DNA from: Shinella sp. CPCC 101442
Lineage (GTDB): Bacteria > Pseudomonadota > Alphaproteobacteria > Rhizobiales > Rhizobiaceae
Length of the DNA: 64,000 bases
Direction: 5' to 3'
NCBI RefSeq assembly: GCF_024704725.1
Contig: NZ_JALIQS010000002.1
Coordinates: 992,001 to 1,056,000 of the forward strand
In this document: positions 23,692-31,117 of the stretch, one piece after another
How positions within the stretch are numbered: the stretch's first letter is position 1
Layout of the letters: each line of letters opens with the position of its first letter
The notes under the pieces: model-generated
The model's input: the letters and a program-made list of their open reading frames with translations, nothing else
Database searches by the model: none
What the model was told of the DNA's origin: nothing
Made by a program: the position numbers and the translations under genes

Positions 23692-24474
23692 TCAGCGCAG
23701 CAGCCCCTGCCCGCCATCGATCCAGAGCGGAACACCGGTGATGTGTCGCGCCTTCGAGGAGGCGAGAAAGAGGATAGCGTCCGCGACATCCGCCGCCGTG
23801 CCCGGTTCGCCCGACGAAATCGGGACTTCGCCTTTCGGCCAGACGACGGGAATGCCGGCCTCGGCCGCGCCGCGCTGGCGGGTGTTGTCGTCTATGCTCG
23901 TCTCGATGGACCCGGGGCAGATGGCGTTGACGCGGATCCGCGACTTGCCGAGTTCCAGCGCGAGCTGCTGCACCATCGCGAGCTGCGCGGCCTTGGTTGC
24001 GGCGTAAGCGGTTGCGCCCGGCGTGGTGAAGGTGCGCGTGCCGTTGATGGAGGAGACGACCACGATGACCCCTTCTCCTGCCGCCCTGAGATACGGCACG
24101 GTGAGGTGGAGGGTCAGATAGGTTCCGCGCAGGTTGACGGCGATCGTTTCGTCCCATTCGGCAGGTTTCAGGTCATCGATCGGCGCCCAGACACCGTTGA
24201 TGCCGGCGTTCGCTACCACGATATCGAGAGCACCGAAGCCGCCGGCAACCCGGTCGACAGCCGCCCGCATGGAGGCTTCGTCCGAGACATCGGCGACCAG
24301 CGCCATGGCATCTCCCCCGAGTGCGCGAATCTCCCGCACCACGGCCTCCACCTCCTCATCGGTACGGCTCAGCACGCCGACACTGGCGCCATGGCGGGCA
24401 AAGGCCTCCGCCGTCGCCCTGCCGATCCCGGATCCCGCACCCGTCACGAGTGCCACCTTTCCTGCAAAAAGCAT
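23692..24474 (-). CDS. Short-chain dehydrogenase/reductase
   Basis: 260 residues from [25 protein letters not shown]. Rossmann glycines [11 protein letters not shown] in VVANAGING, the catalytic Ser (VVSSING) and YxxxK (AYAATKAAQLA) are all present, followed by PGSIETSID. Classical SDRs oxidise or reduce alcohol/keto groups with NAD(P). The C-terminus (ITGVPLWIDGGQGLLR) is typical. The start chosen is the one with the Rossmann strand at the N-terminus; upstream in-frame codons run through the promoter area. No clear operon partner; the substrate is not predictable. Confidence 0.88.
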   Translation of the reverse strand: MLFAGKVALVTGAGSGIGRATAEAFARHGASVGVLSRTDEEVEAVVREIRALGGDAMALVADVSDEASMRAAVDRVAGGFGALDIVVANAGINGVWAPIDDLKPAEWDETIAVNLRGTYLTLHLTVPYLRAAGEGVIVVVSSINGTRTFTTPGATAYAATKAAQLAMVQQLALELGKSRIRVNAICPGSIETSIDDNTRQRGAAEAGIPVVWPKGEVPISSGEPGTAADVADAILFLASSKARHITGVPLWIDGGQGLLR

Positions 24475-24539
24475 GGCGTTTCTCCGTTGCAAAGCCCGAC
24501 AGGAATGCCCCTGGAGCGGTCCGGTTCCGAGATTTTTCG

Positions 24540-24564
24540 GGAACCATGACCGGACACCGACGTT
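24540..24564 (+). promoter_or_regulatory. EcfG/RpoE2-type general stress promoter
   Basis: GGAAC (24540-24544), 16 bases, CGTT (24561-24564), the full alphaproteobacterial EcfG consensus. It lies 36 bases before the small basic protein that leads the CBS-DUF982-DUF2934 row. Confidence 0.8.
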
Positions 24565-24600
24565 TGCTTCAGACACAAAACCAATATGCAGGAGTTTTAC

Positions 24601-24807
24601 GTGCGCCAGAAGAAAAAGCCGCTCGCCCGCAAACCCGCCTCTCACCCGGATGCCGACACCAGCCACCGGAACAAACGTCGCAACTCCTGGGAGCCGCAGG
24701 TCGTCGTGCCACATCAGGTCGATCTGACGCTAGACCAGGGGCGGCGCGACGAGGTTGTCGTGCCCGCAGCGGCAAACGGCCGGAGCCTCTCCAATGGCCG
24801 GCTTTGA
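24601..24807 (+). CDS. Small basic stress-island protein of unknown function
   Basis: 68 residues from a GTG placed eight bases after CAGGAG; an ATG 15 bases earlier overlaps that ribosome-binding site and is less likely. The sequence is hydrophilic and basic at the start (VRQKKKPLARKPASHPD), with a short ordered-looking centre (VVVPHQVDLTLDQGRRDEVVVPA). No known motif. It is directly behind an EcfG-type promoter and 15 bases before a CBS-domain gene, so it is probably a general stress response protein. Confidence 0.6.
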   Translation: MRQKKKPLARKPASHPDADTSHRNKRRNSWEPQVVVPHQVDLTLDQGRRDEVVVPAAANGRSLSNGRL

Positions 24808-24822
24808 AGGAGGCGACCGGAG

Positions 24823-25212
24823 ATGCTTGTGAAGGACGTGATGTCCGCCCAGATCGTAACGGCCTCCCCCAATGACACGGCCCAGTCGGCCGCCAGGCTG
24901 ATGGCGGAAACGGAAGTCGGCGCGCTTCCCGTGGAGGTGCCCGGCGTCGGCGCCATCGTCGGCATCATCACCGATCGCGACATCGTCGTTTCGGTGCTGG
25001 CAAAGGGTCTTTCGACCTCGACGGGCATTGCCGAATTCATGACCGTGTCGCCTGAGGTGTGTAACGAGGATGACGAGACGGCCGCTGTTGCGGCGCGTAT
25101 GCGCAATCTTGCGGTACGGCGCCTCGTGGTCGTCAACGGTGAGCGGCGCGTGGTCGGCATCGTCAGTCTGGTGGATATCCCGGCCGAACCAGCGGCGGAG
25201 GGCGCAGCATGA
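24823..25212 (+). CDS. CBS-domain pair protein
   Basis: 129 residues forming two CBS motifs in tandem: MLVKDVMSAQIVTASPNDT with GIITDRDIVVSVLAKG, and IAEFMTVSPEVCNEDDE with RRLVVVNGERRVVGIVSLVDI. Such stand-alone Bateman modules bind adenine nucleotides and sense energy state. It overlaps the next gene by ATGA and shares the EcfG-type promoter upstream. A second CBS protein of similar size lies at 30142, after treZ, so the island carries a pair. What it controls is unknown. Confidence 0.88.
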   Translation: MLVKDVMSAQIVTASPNDTAQSAARLMAETEVGALPVEVPGVGAIVGIITDRDIVVSVLAKGLSTSTGIAEFMTVSPEVCNEDDETAAVAARMRNLAVRRLVVVNGERRVVGIVSLVDIPAEPAAEGAA

Positions 25213-25475
25213 CGATCTATGCTACGGACAGACTGTGGGACGAGGCTGTCATCCTCGAGGGTGAAGGCCGGGTTCTGCGCGTGCACAGCACGCGCGACGC
25301 CCTGCTCTGCCTCAAGAACCACTGGCCGATCGAAGACGGCCCTGCCCTGCTGACGGCGACTGACGTCGGCGAGCAGGGGCTGAACAACGACGACGACCCG
25401 GCCTTTGCCCGCCGGGCCTTTATCGAAGCCGCCAAGGAAGCCGGCTTCAGTGTGAACACGTGGACGGCGGCATAG
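25209..25475 (+). CDS. DUF982 family protein
   Basis: 88 residues, coupled to the CBS gene by ATGA. It has the DUF982 layout: a first strand with WDEAVILEGEGRVLRVHSTRDALLCLKNHWP, a variable middle and the closing FARRAFIEAAKEAGFSV. DUF982 is a small family largely restricted to Rhizobiales, with many paralogues and no known role. Under the same stress promoter as its neighbours. A second copy, only distantly similar, lies at 30646. Confidence 0.82.
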   Translation: MTIYATDRLWDEAVILEGEGRVLRVHSTRDALLCLKNHWPIEDGPALLTATDVGEQGLNNDDDPAFARRAFIEAAKEAGFSVNTWTAA

Positions 25476-25505
25476 ACCGCTGACACTTTCGAAGGGACAT
25501 CAATC

Positions 25506-25766
25506 GTGCAAGACGAACGCCAGGAATGGATCAGCAAACGCGCCTATAGCTTGTGGGAGGCCTCCGGTCGCCAGCATGGCGAGGATCATGAGCACTGGGA
25601 ACAGGCCGTGCGCGAACGCGCCGATCTCGAAAAGGTCGCCCTTCCCGAGCATCTGCGAACGAAACGCAATTCGCTCGATGCCGACGCGGCCACCCAGAAG
25701 GCTATCGCCTCGCGCCGCCAGCCAAGGCCGAAACCGAGCGGCGAGGTGCCATCGCTCCGCCCGTAG
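25506..25766 (+). CDS. DUF2934 domain protein
   Basis: 86 residues from GTG. The first 40 residues (WISKRAYSLWEASGRQHGEDHEHWEQA) are the short DUF2934 motif; the rest is basic and low-complexity. The family is common in rhizobial stress islands and has no assigned function. It ends the row begun by the small basic protein, with a 30-base gap to the DUF982 gene, and is convergent with a topoisomerase remnant. Confidence 0.8.
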   Translation: MQDERQEWISKRAYSLWEASGRQHGEDHEHWEQAVRERADLEKVALPEHLRTKRNSLDADAATQKAIASRRQPRPKPSGEVPSLRP

Positions 25767-25787
25767 GGACATGGCCGTTTGGGACGA

Positions 25788-26006
25788 CTACTGACCACCC
25801 GCCACCTTGCGCGGACGGTTTCCCTTGGGCGTTTTCTCCCGCAACGCGTTCGGGCCATCAGGACTCGGCAGCCCGAGCGCGGATATGCGGGCTTTCAGCG
25901 CCGCATCCCGCACAACGCGCCATCGGGTAAGCGGTAGCAAAACCCAGGCCGGCTCGCTGTCGGAGACATAGACGAGGCCGGTTTCCGAGAACGTCTCAGG
26001 CGCCAT
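25788..26006 (-). pseudogene. Decayed N-terminus of a type IB DNA topoisomerase gene
   Basis: A short frame of 72 codons begins METFSETGLVYVSDSEP-like, the opening of bacterial topoisomerase IB. The basic RRxRRGxG stretch that should follow SEPG is deleted. FCYRLPDGA then appears in the next frame, and VRDAALKARISALGLP returns in the first. The central domains and the catalytic tyrosine are missing altogether. Gene loss by deletion and frameshift is inferred. Intact copies usually sit in rhizobial stress islands, which fits the location next to glgX. Confidence 0.6.
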
Positions 26007-26015
26007 GGCGGACCG

Positions 26016-28100
26016 TCAGCTCACGGGTTCGAACACGGCGATACTTGCGCCATAGACCGTGGCGGGGCTTTCCGCCCGATGCTCGGTGAAGGCGTCGTCC
26101 GCCGCGCCTGTATCCAAGACACGTTTCCAGGCCTTGATGCCGTTCACCGACGGCAATTTCACCGTGCAGTCGCCGCCCGCATTGCACACGAGGAAGAGGT
26201 GATCTCCCCCCTCCCCATTGGCAGGCTTCGAGAGGAAGAGGCCCAGCGCGCGCAGATTGCCGTCCTTCCAGGCGGCATCGGTCATGAACGCGCCGTCGGG
26301 CTTGTACCAGGCGATCTCGATTGTGCCATCTTCGGCCGCATCCCCTGTGAGGAACCGTTCCTGCCGCAGCGCCGGATGCGCCTTGCGGAAGGCGATGGCG
26401 CCCTTGCAGAAATTCAGGAACGGATCGTCAAGTCCGCTCCAGTCCGTCCAGCCAGTCTCGTTGTCCTGGCAATAGGCGTTGTTGTTGCCGCCCTGGCTGT
26501 TGCCGAGTTCGTCGCCGCCCAGCAGCATGGGCACGCCCTGGCTCAGCATAAGCGTCGCGATCATGTTGCGGCGGCGACGGTCGCGGGCGGCCACGATATC
26601 GGCGTTGTCGCTCGGCCCTTCGGCGCCCATGTTGTGCGAATGGTTGTCGGAATGGCCGTCGCGGTTTTCCTCGCCGTTCGCCTCGTTGTGCTTGCCGTCG
26701 TAGGAGACCGTGTCCATGAGGGTGAAACCGTCATGGGCGCTGATGAGGTTGATCGAGGAGGTCGAACCGCGATCCGAATGGTTGAACTGCGGCGCCGAAC
26801 CGGTCAGGCGCGAGGCGAGGCCTGCGACGAGACCCCCGTCGCCCTTCCAGAACCGGCGCACGTCGTCACGGTATTTGTCGTTCCACTCGCGGAACGGATA
26901 GGGGAAGCCGCCGACCTGGTAGCCGCCGTCACCAATATCCCAGGGCTCGGCGATCAGCTTCACGCCGGACAGGATCGGGTCCTGCCGGATAGCATCGAAG
27001 AACGCACCGTCGCGATCGAACTCGATATGACGCGTACGGCCGAGCGTGCTCGCAAGATCGAAGCGGAAGCCATCGACATGCATGGCGTTGACCCAGTAGC
27101 GCAGGCTGTCCAGCACCATGCGCAGCACCATGGGATGCGCGATGTTGACGGTGTTGCCGGTGCCCGTCGTGTCATAGGAATGGCGCGGATCGTCCGGTGA
27201 AAGGCGGTAATAGCTGAGATTGTCGAGGCCACGGAAGCTGAGCGTCGGGCCGCGCTCGGAGCCTTCGGCCGTGTGATTGTAGACCACGTCCATGATGACC
27301 TCGATGCCGGCGGCATGGAAGCGCTTCACCATGGTCTTGAACTCGGTAATGGCCTTGCCGGAGAGGAAACGCGGCTGCGGCGCGAAGAAGCCGAGCGTCT
27401 GGTAGCCCCAATAATTGCGCAGGCCCTTTTCGAGCAGGTAGCGGTCGTCGGGGTAATACTGGATCGGCAACAGCTCGATTGCCGAAATTCCCATATCGAC
27501 GAGATGCTCGATGATCGCATCGCTCGCCATGCCCATGAAGGTGCCGCGCAACGCTTCCGGCACGCCGGGATGCGTCATCGTCATGCCGCGCACATGGGCT
27601 TCGTAGATGATCGTCTCCGTCCAGGGGCGGCGGATGGCGGCATCGCCCGTCCAGTCGAAATCCGGATCCTGCACCATGCCCTTGACCATGAAGGGGGCGC
27701 TGTCGCGATCGTCGAAGGACAGGTCTTCCGCCGCATCTCCGATGCGGTAGCCGTAGAGCGCATCGTCCCACTGGAGTTCACCCAGCACCTGCTTGGCATA
27801 GGGGTCGAGCAACAGCTTGTTCGGGTTGAAGCGGTGGCCGGCCTTCGGATCATAGGGCCCATGCGCGCGGTAGCCGTAGACGGTACCGGGCTTCAATCCC
27901 GCGATATAGCCCGACCAGATATCGCCCTCGCGCTTGGGCAGCGCCAGGCGGGCGGTTTCCTCCTTGCCATCAGGGGAGAAGAGACAAAGCTCCATCTGCT
28001 CCGCATGGGCGGAGAAGACCGCGAAATGCGTGCCCTCCCCGGTGAATTCGGCGCCAAGCTCCGGCTTCATGAAGTCGAGTTCGGAAAATGAATAGCTCAT
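26016..28100 (-). CDS. glgX: Glycogen debranching enzyme GlgX
   Basis: 694 residues from MSYSFSELDFMKPELGAEF behind GAAGGGGA. N-terminal CBM48-type domain (~15-110), then the GH13 barrel. The catalytic residues are visible as Asp in VDGFRFDLAST, Glu in KLIAEPWDIGDGGYQVG and HD in SAHDGFTLMDTVSY, plus VYNHTAEG. It hydrolyses alpha-1,6 branches left after phosphorylase action, releasing maltodextrins. It is divergent from treZ across a double EcfG-type promoter, so stress induction is likely; its maltodextrins could feed the TreY/TreZ route to trehalose. TreY is not in the window. Confidence 0.93.
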   Translation of the reverse strand: MSYSFSELDFMKPELGAEFTGEGTHFAVFSAHAEQMELCLFSPDGKEETARLALPKREGDIWSGYIAGLKPGTVYGYRAHGPYDPKAGHRFNPNKLLLDPYAKQVLGELQWDDALYGYRIGDAAEDLSFDDRDSAPFMVKGMVQDPDFDWTGDAAIRRPWTETIIYEAHVRGMTMTHPGVPEALRGTFMGMASDAIIEHLVDMGISAIELLPIQYYPDDRYLLEKGLRNYWGYQTLGFFAPQPRFLSGKAITEFKTMVKRFHAAGIEVIMDVVYNHTAEGSERGPTLSFRGLDNLSYYRLSPDDPRHSYDTTGTGNTVNIAHPMVLRMVLDSLRYWVNAMHVDGFRFDLASTLGRTRHIEFDRDGAFFDAIRQDPILSGVKLIAEPWDIGDGGYQVGGFPYPFREWNDKYRDDVRRFWKGDGGLVAGLASRLTGSAPQFNHSDRGSTSSINLISAHDGFTLMDTVSYDGKHNEANGEENRDGHSDNHSHNMGAEGPSDNADIVAARDRRRRNMIATLMLSQGVPMLLGGDELGNSQGGNNNAYCQDNETGWTDWSGLDDPFLNFCKGAIAFRKAHPALRQERFLTGDAAEDGTIEIAWYKPDGAFMTDAAWKDGNLRALGLFLSKPANGEGGDHLFLVCNAGGDCTVKLPSVNGIKAWKRVLDTGAADDAFTEHRAESPATVYGASIAVFEPVS

Positions 28101-28229
28101 GCAATGCGTCCCCTTCAAGCGAACAGATGGCCTCCCCGGATGACGCTGCGACAGGCTGCAGCAGTTGCGGGTTCACACCCCAAGGCTCTCCACGAGTCCT
28201 TTGGCGGAGATGCGAAAATGCGATGGTGC

Positions 28230-28254
28230 AACGCGAAATGAGGAGGATTGTTCC
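28230..28254 (-). promoter_or_regulatory. EcfG-type promoter for glgX (minus strand)
   Basis: On the minus strand GGAAC (complement of 28250-28254), 16 bases and CGTT (complement of 28230-28233): a perfect consensus. Its -35 box forms half of the palindrome GTTCCGGAAC shared with the opposite promoter. The glgX leader would be ~120 bases. Confidence 0.8.
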
Positions 28255-28279
28255 GGAACATTCTGCCGCTCGCCCGGTT
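28255..28279 (+). promoter_or_regulatory. EcfG-type promoter for treZ (plus strand)
   Basis: GGAAC (28255-28259), 16 bases, GGTT (28276-28279), one base off the CGTT consensus. The treZ ATG follows at ~30 bases. The -35 abuts that of the glgX promoter at the centre of GTTCCGGAAC (28250-28259). Confidence 0.75.
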
Positions 28280-28309
28280 CTCGCCTTGGCGAACAGAAAG
28301 AGGTAGCGG

Positions 28310-30163
28310 ATGACGGAGCCATCGACGACGCGGCGCAGCTGGGGACCGGTTCTGGAAAAGGATGGCGGCGTCACGTTTCGCCTCTGGGCACCGGCGGAGG
28401 AAGCCGTCACGCTCGTCTTTGGCGGGCGCGAGATCGCCATGCAGCAGACGGGCGATGGCTGGCATCGCCTGCGCACGGACGCAAAAGCCGGCGACGACTA
28501 TGCTTTCCGCCTTCCCGACGGCACCACGCTTCCCGACCCCGCCGCCCATGCGCAGGCGGCCGGTGTCCACGGTCCCTCCCGCATCGTCGATCACGACGCA
28601 TATTCCTGGAAAAACACCAACTGGACGGGACGCCCCTGGGAAGAGGCGATCCTCTACGAACTGCACATCGGCGCCTTCACACCCGAAGGCACGTTCCGCG
28701 CCGCAATCGAGCGCCTGCCGCACCTGCGAGATATCGGCATCACCGCCATCGAGATCATGCCGGTATCCCAGTTCGCGGGGGAGCGCGGCTGGGGCTATGA
28801 CGGCGTGCTGCCCTATGCACCGCACCCCGCCTATGGCACGCCCGACGACCTCAAGGCACTGATCGACGCCGCGCACGGTCATGGGATCATGGTGTTGCTC
28901 GACGTCGTCTACAACCACTTCGGTCCGGTCGGAAACGCCCTGCCGCGCCTTGCACCGCGCTTCTTCCATCCCGAACGCCACACGCCCTGGGGTGCCTCGA
29001 TTGCGTTCGACGAGGAGGCGGTGCGGCGCTATTTCATCGAAAACGCATTGCACTGGGTTGTCGACTACCGTTTCGATGGCCTTCGGCTCGACGCGACCGA
29101 GGAGATCGTCGACGACAGCGCGCCTCACCTGCTCATCGAACTGGCGGAAACCGTGCGGACGGCGGCGCGCGGCCGGCATGTCCACCTTGCCGTCGAGGAC
29201 CTCTTGAGCCGCAGGAGCCTGCTGAACCGCGACGGAGGCATCAGCCGTCATTATACCGCCGGTTGGAACGATGAGTTCCACCATGCCTTGCATGTCGTCG
29301 CGACCGGCGAAACGGGCGGCTACTACAAGGATTTCCTCGACGATACGCTCGGCACGCTCCAGCAGGCCGCCGCGAAGGGGTTTGCCCGCGCCGACCGTGC
29401 GAAGGATCGTATCGGAGCGGCACCGCAGGATCCCCTGCCACCCGACGTCAACATCAACTTCCTGCAGAACCACGACCAGATCGGCAACCGTGCCTTCGGC
29501 GACCGGCTGACCACGCTTGCCGACCCCGACCTGCTCAAGGTCATGATGGCGCTGATGATGCTCTCACCGCCCGTACCGCTCGTCTTCATGGGCGAGGAAT
29601 ACGGCGAAGAACAGCCCTTCCTGTTCTTCGTGGATTTCGAAGGCGAGCTTGCCCAGGCGACAAAGGCGGGACGAGAGGCGGAGGCGGAAAAATTCGGCGG
29701 CATGCCGGAAGGCAAAACCAGGGACGACCTGCCCAATCCGCTCGCCAGCGAAACCTTCCAGCGCTCGAAGCTCGACTGGTCGCGCGCAGCCTCCCCGGAG
29801 GGGCGGAAGCATATGGATTTCTTCCGCGACCTGACCCGCCTCCGGCGGCAGCATATCGTGCCTCTGCTGAAAAACAGGCGGGTGGAACCGCATATCCTGC
29901 CGGCCTGTGGCGGCATGATCGCGATCGACTGGCGCTCTCCCGCGGGGACGCTCCTGCTTCGCGCAAATCTGTCGGCGGGGGGCGAGGCGCAGTCCGCCAT
30001 GCCGGGTGAAACGATCTTCACACTTCCGCCGCGCGAAAACAGCGGCCCCTGGATATCCGTCGCTTTCGATCAAACCCAACGTATCCTGGAACCAAAAAAG
30101 CCTTCGGCTGTTCCTACACGAGTGATTTTCGAGAGGCCCCCATGCACATCGGCGACATCATGA
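28310..30163 (+). CDS. treZ: Malto-oligosyltrehalose trehalohydrolase TreZ
   Basis: 617 residues. N-terminal CBM-like domain (SWGPVLEKDGGVTFRLWAPAEEAVTLVF), GH13 barrel with YELHIGAFTPEGTF, the nucleophile region FDGLRLDATEEIVDD, the acid in HLAVEDLL and NFLQNHDQIGNRAFG. It cleaves trehalose from maltooligosyl trehalose; the partner TreY is not in the window. The family end would be near GPWISVAFDQTQ, but the frame stays open for ~27 more residues (to TSATS) and overlaps the CBS gene by 22 bases, so the original stop has probably been lost. The EcfG-type promoter predicts induction by osmotic and stationary-phase stress. Confidence 0.92.
   Translation: MTEPSTTRRSWGPVLEKDGGVTFRLWAPAEEAVTLVFGGREIAMQQTGDGWHRLRTDAKAGDDYAFRLPDGTTLPDPAAHAQAAGVHGPSRIVDHDAYSWKNTNWTGRPWEEAILYELHIGAFTPEGTFRAAIERLPHLRDIGITAIEIMPVSQFAGERGWGYDGVLPYAPHPAYGTPDDLKALIDAAHGHGIMVLLDVVYNHFGPVGNALPRLAPRFFHPERHTPWGASIAFDEEAVRRYFIENALHWVVDYRFDGLRLDATEEIVDDSAPHLLIELAETVRTAARGRHVHLAVEDLLSRRSLLNRDGGISRHYTAGWNDEFHHALHVVATGETGGYYKDFLDDTLGTLQQAAAKGFARADRAKDRIGAAPQDPLPPDVNINFLQNHDQIGNRAFGDRLTTLADPDLLKVMMALMMLSPPVPLVFMGEEYGEEQPFLFFVDFEGELAQATKAGREAEAEKFGGMPEGKTRDDLPNPLASETFQRSKLDWSRAASPEGRKHMDFFRDLTRLRRQHIVPLLKNRRVEPHILPACGGMIAIDWRSPAGTLLLRANLSAGGEAQSAMPGETIFTLPPRENSGPWISVAFDQTQRILEPKKPSAVPTRVIFERPPCTSATS
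30088..30112 (+). promoter_or_regulatory. Probable EcfG-type promoter inside the treZ 3' end
   Basis: GGAAC (30088-30092), 16 bases, TGTT (30109-30112), 30 bases before the CBS gene ATG. It would let the CBS gene be read independently of treZ. Confidence 0.6.
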
Positions 30164-30519
30164 CCCGCAACGTCCACCTCGTCCGCCCCGAGGAAACCTT
30201 GCACTATGCCGCAAATCTCATGGCGGAATGGGACATCGCCTTCCTGCCGGTCGCCGATGCCAGCGGGCTTGTCGGCACGCTGACGGACCGCGACATCATC
30301 CTGCGCGCCGTTGCCCCCGGCCTCGACGCCGAAACCACCAGGGTCGCCGACATCATGACGACCAACGTCACCTACTGCTACGACGATGAGGAGCCGGCCG
30401 GCGTGCTCGCCAACATGCAATCCCTGCATCTGCGCCGCCTCGCCGTGCTGGACCGCCAGAGCCGCCTTTCCGGCGTGGTGTCGCAGACGGATTTCAAACG
30501 TCATCAGATCCACACCTGA
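30142..30519 (+). CDS. CBS-domain pair protein
   Basis: 125 residues with two CBS motifs: MHIGDIMTRNVHLVRPEET with GTLTDRDIILRAVAPG, and VADIMTTNVTYCYDDEE with RRLAVLDRQSRLSGVVSQTDF. A stand-alone nucleotide-sensing Bateman module. It overlaps the treZ tail and has its own probable stress promoter. It is a paralogue of the CBS protein at 24823, and the two may form heteromers. Target unknown. Confidence 0.88.
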   Translation: MHIGDIMTRNVHLVRPEETLHYAANLMAEWDIAFLPVADASGLVGTLTDRDIILRAVAPGLDAETTRVADIMTTNVTYCYDDEEPAGVLANMQSLHLRRLAVLDRQSRLSGVVSQTDFKRHQIHT

Positions 30520-30588
30520 ACCCAGGAATGCGTCCCCAGATACGGCATGCCATCGGAAGTCCTCCGGCCGGTCCACGCGCCCTCGAAT

Positions 30589-30613
30589 GGAACTTTTGCC
30601 GCCATCCCTGATT
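30589..30613 (+). promoter_or_regulatory. Possible stress promoter before the second DUF982 gene
   Basis: GGAAC (30589-30593), 16 bases, GATT (30610-30613), keeping only the TT of the -10. It matches the looser GGAAC-N18-TT form described for rhizobial RpoE2. The gene start is 33 bases downstream. Confidence 0.5.
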
Positions 30614-30645
30614 GTATGGGTGAGAGCAGCGGAAGGAGGCACGTC

Positions 30646-30900
30646 ATGGAAAACACGCACAATTGGCCGATGCCCGTCGTGGTGACCAACGACGAAGCAC
30701 AATCCTTCGTAGTGGTGCGCAGCTCCCTCGAAGCGGCGGCCTATCTCCTGGAATTCTGGCCGAAGCAACATGGCGCGGCCTTCTACAACGCCATCCGCAT
30801 CTGCGCGGATGCGCTCGATGGCGACGTGCAGGATGGAGACGTGCGCGATGCCTTCCTGGCCGCTGCCTATGACGCGAATATCGCAATCACCGTTCATTGA
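30646..30900 (+). CDS. DUF982 family protein
   Basis: 84 residues from ATG behind AAGGAGG. It shows the DUF982 pattern: WPMPVVVTNDEAQSFVVVRSSLEAAAYLLEFWPKQHG, then ICADALDGD and the end VRDAFLAAAYDANIAI. Small, cytoplasmic, no motif of known activity. Behind a possible stress promoter and after the CBS gene. A short hairpin (CCCGGC / GCCGGG, 30914-30931) follows and may terminate the message. Confidence 0.78.
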   Translation: MENTHNWPMPVVVTNDEAQSFVVVRSSLEAAAYLLEFWPKQHGAAFYNAIRICADALDGDVQDGDVRDAFLAAAYDANIAITVH

Positions 30901-31117
30901 TGAAAGCGGCCGACCCGGCCAGGATGCCGGGCCAGACTTTCTGACTTTCAACCCTATTCATCGACGCCGCGCATAACGAGACGTCGGCCTCAATCGCGCG
31001 CAACCCCGTCACGGATGGCGATCTCAAGCGAATCGAGATCAGAGCGGCCGTCGTCTTGGAGCAGCTATGCGATGCGGTCTTCGAGGTGGCGGCAGGCTTT
31101 TGGTGCCGGTGCCGGTA

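Noticed and set aside
21978-23789. A 603-codon minus-strand frame across the M81 gene
   Set aside because: Shadow of the metallopeptidase; only its first part beyond the M81 end resembles a real (PLD-like) sequence and is reported separately as a stub.
28115-29473. A 452-codon minus-strand frame opposite treZ
   Set aside because: Antisense to conserved GH13 motifs and without domain similarity.
30960-31110. A possible coding fragment (DLKRIEIRAAVVLEQLCDAVFEV) before the phosphatase end
   Set aside because: Short, no start signal and no family that I recognise; chance cannot be excluded.
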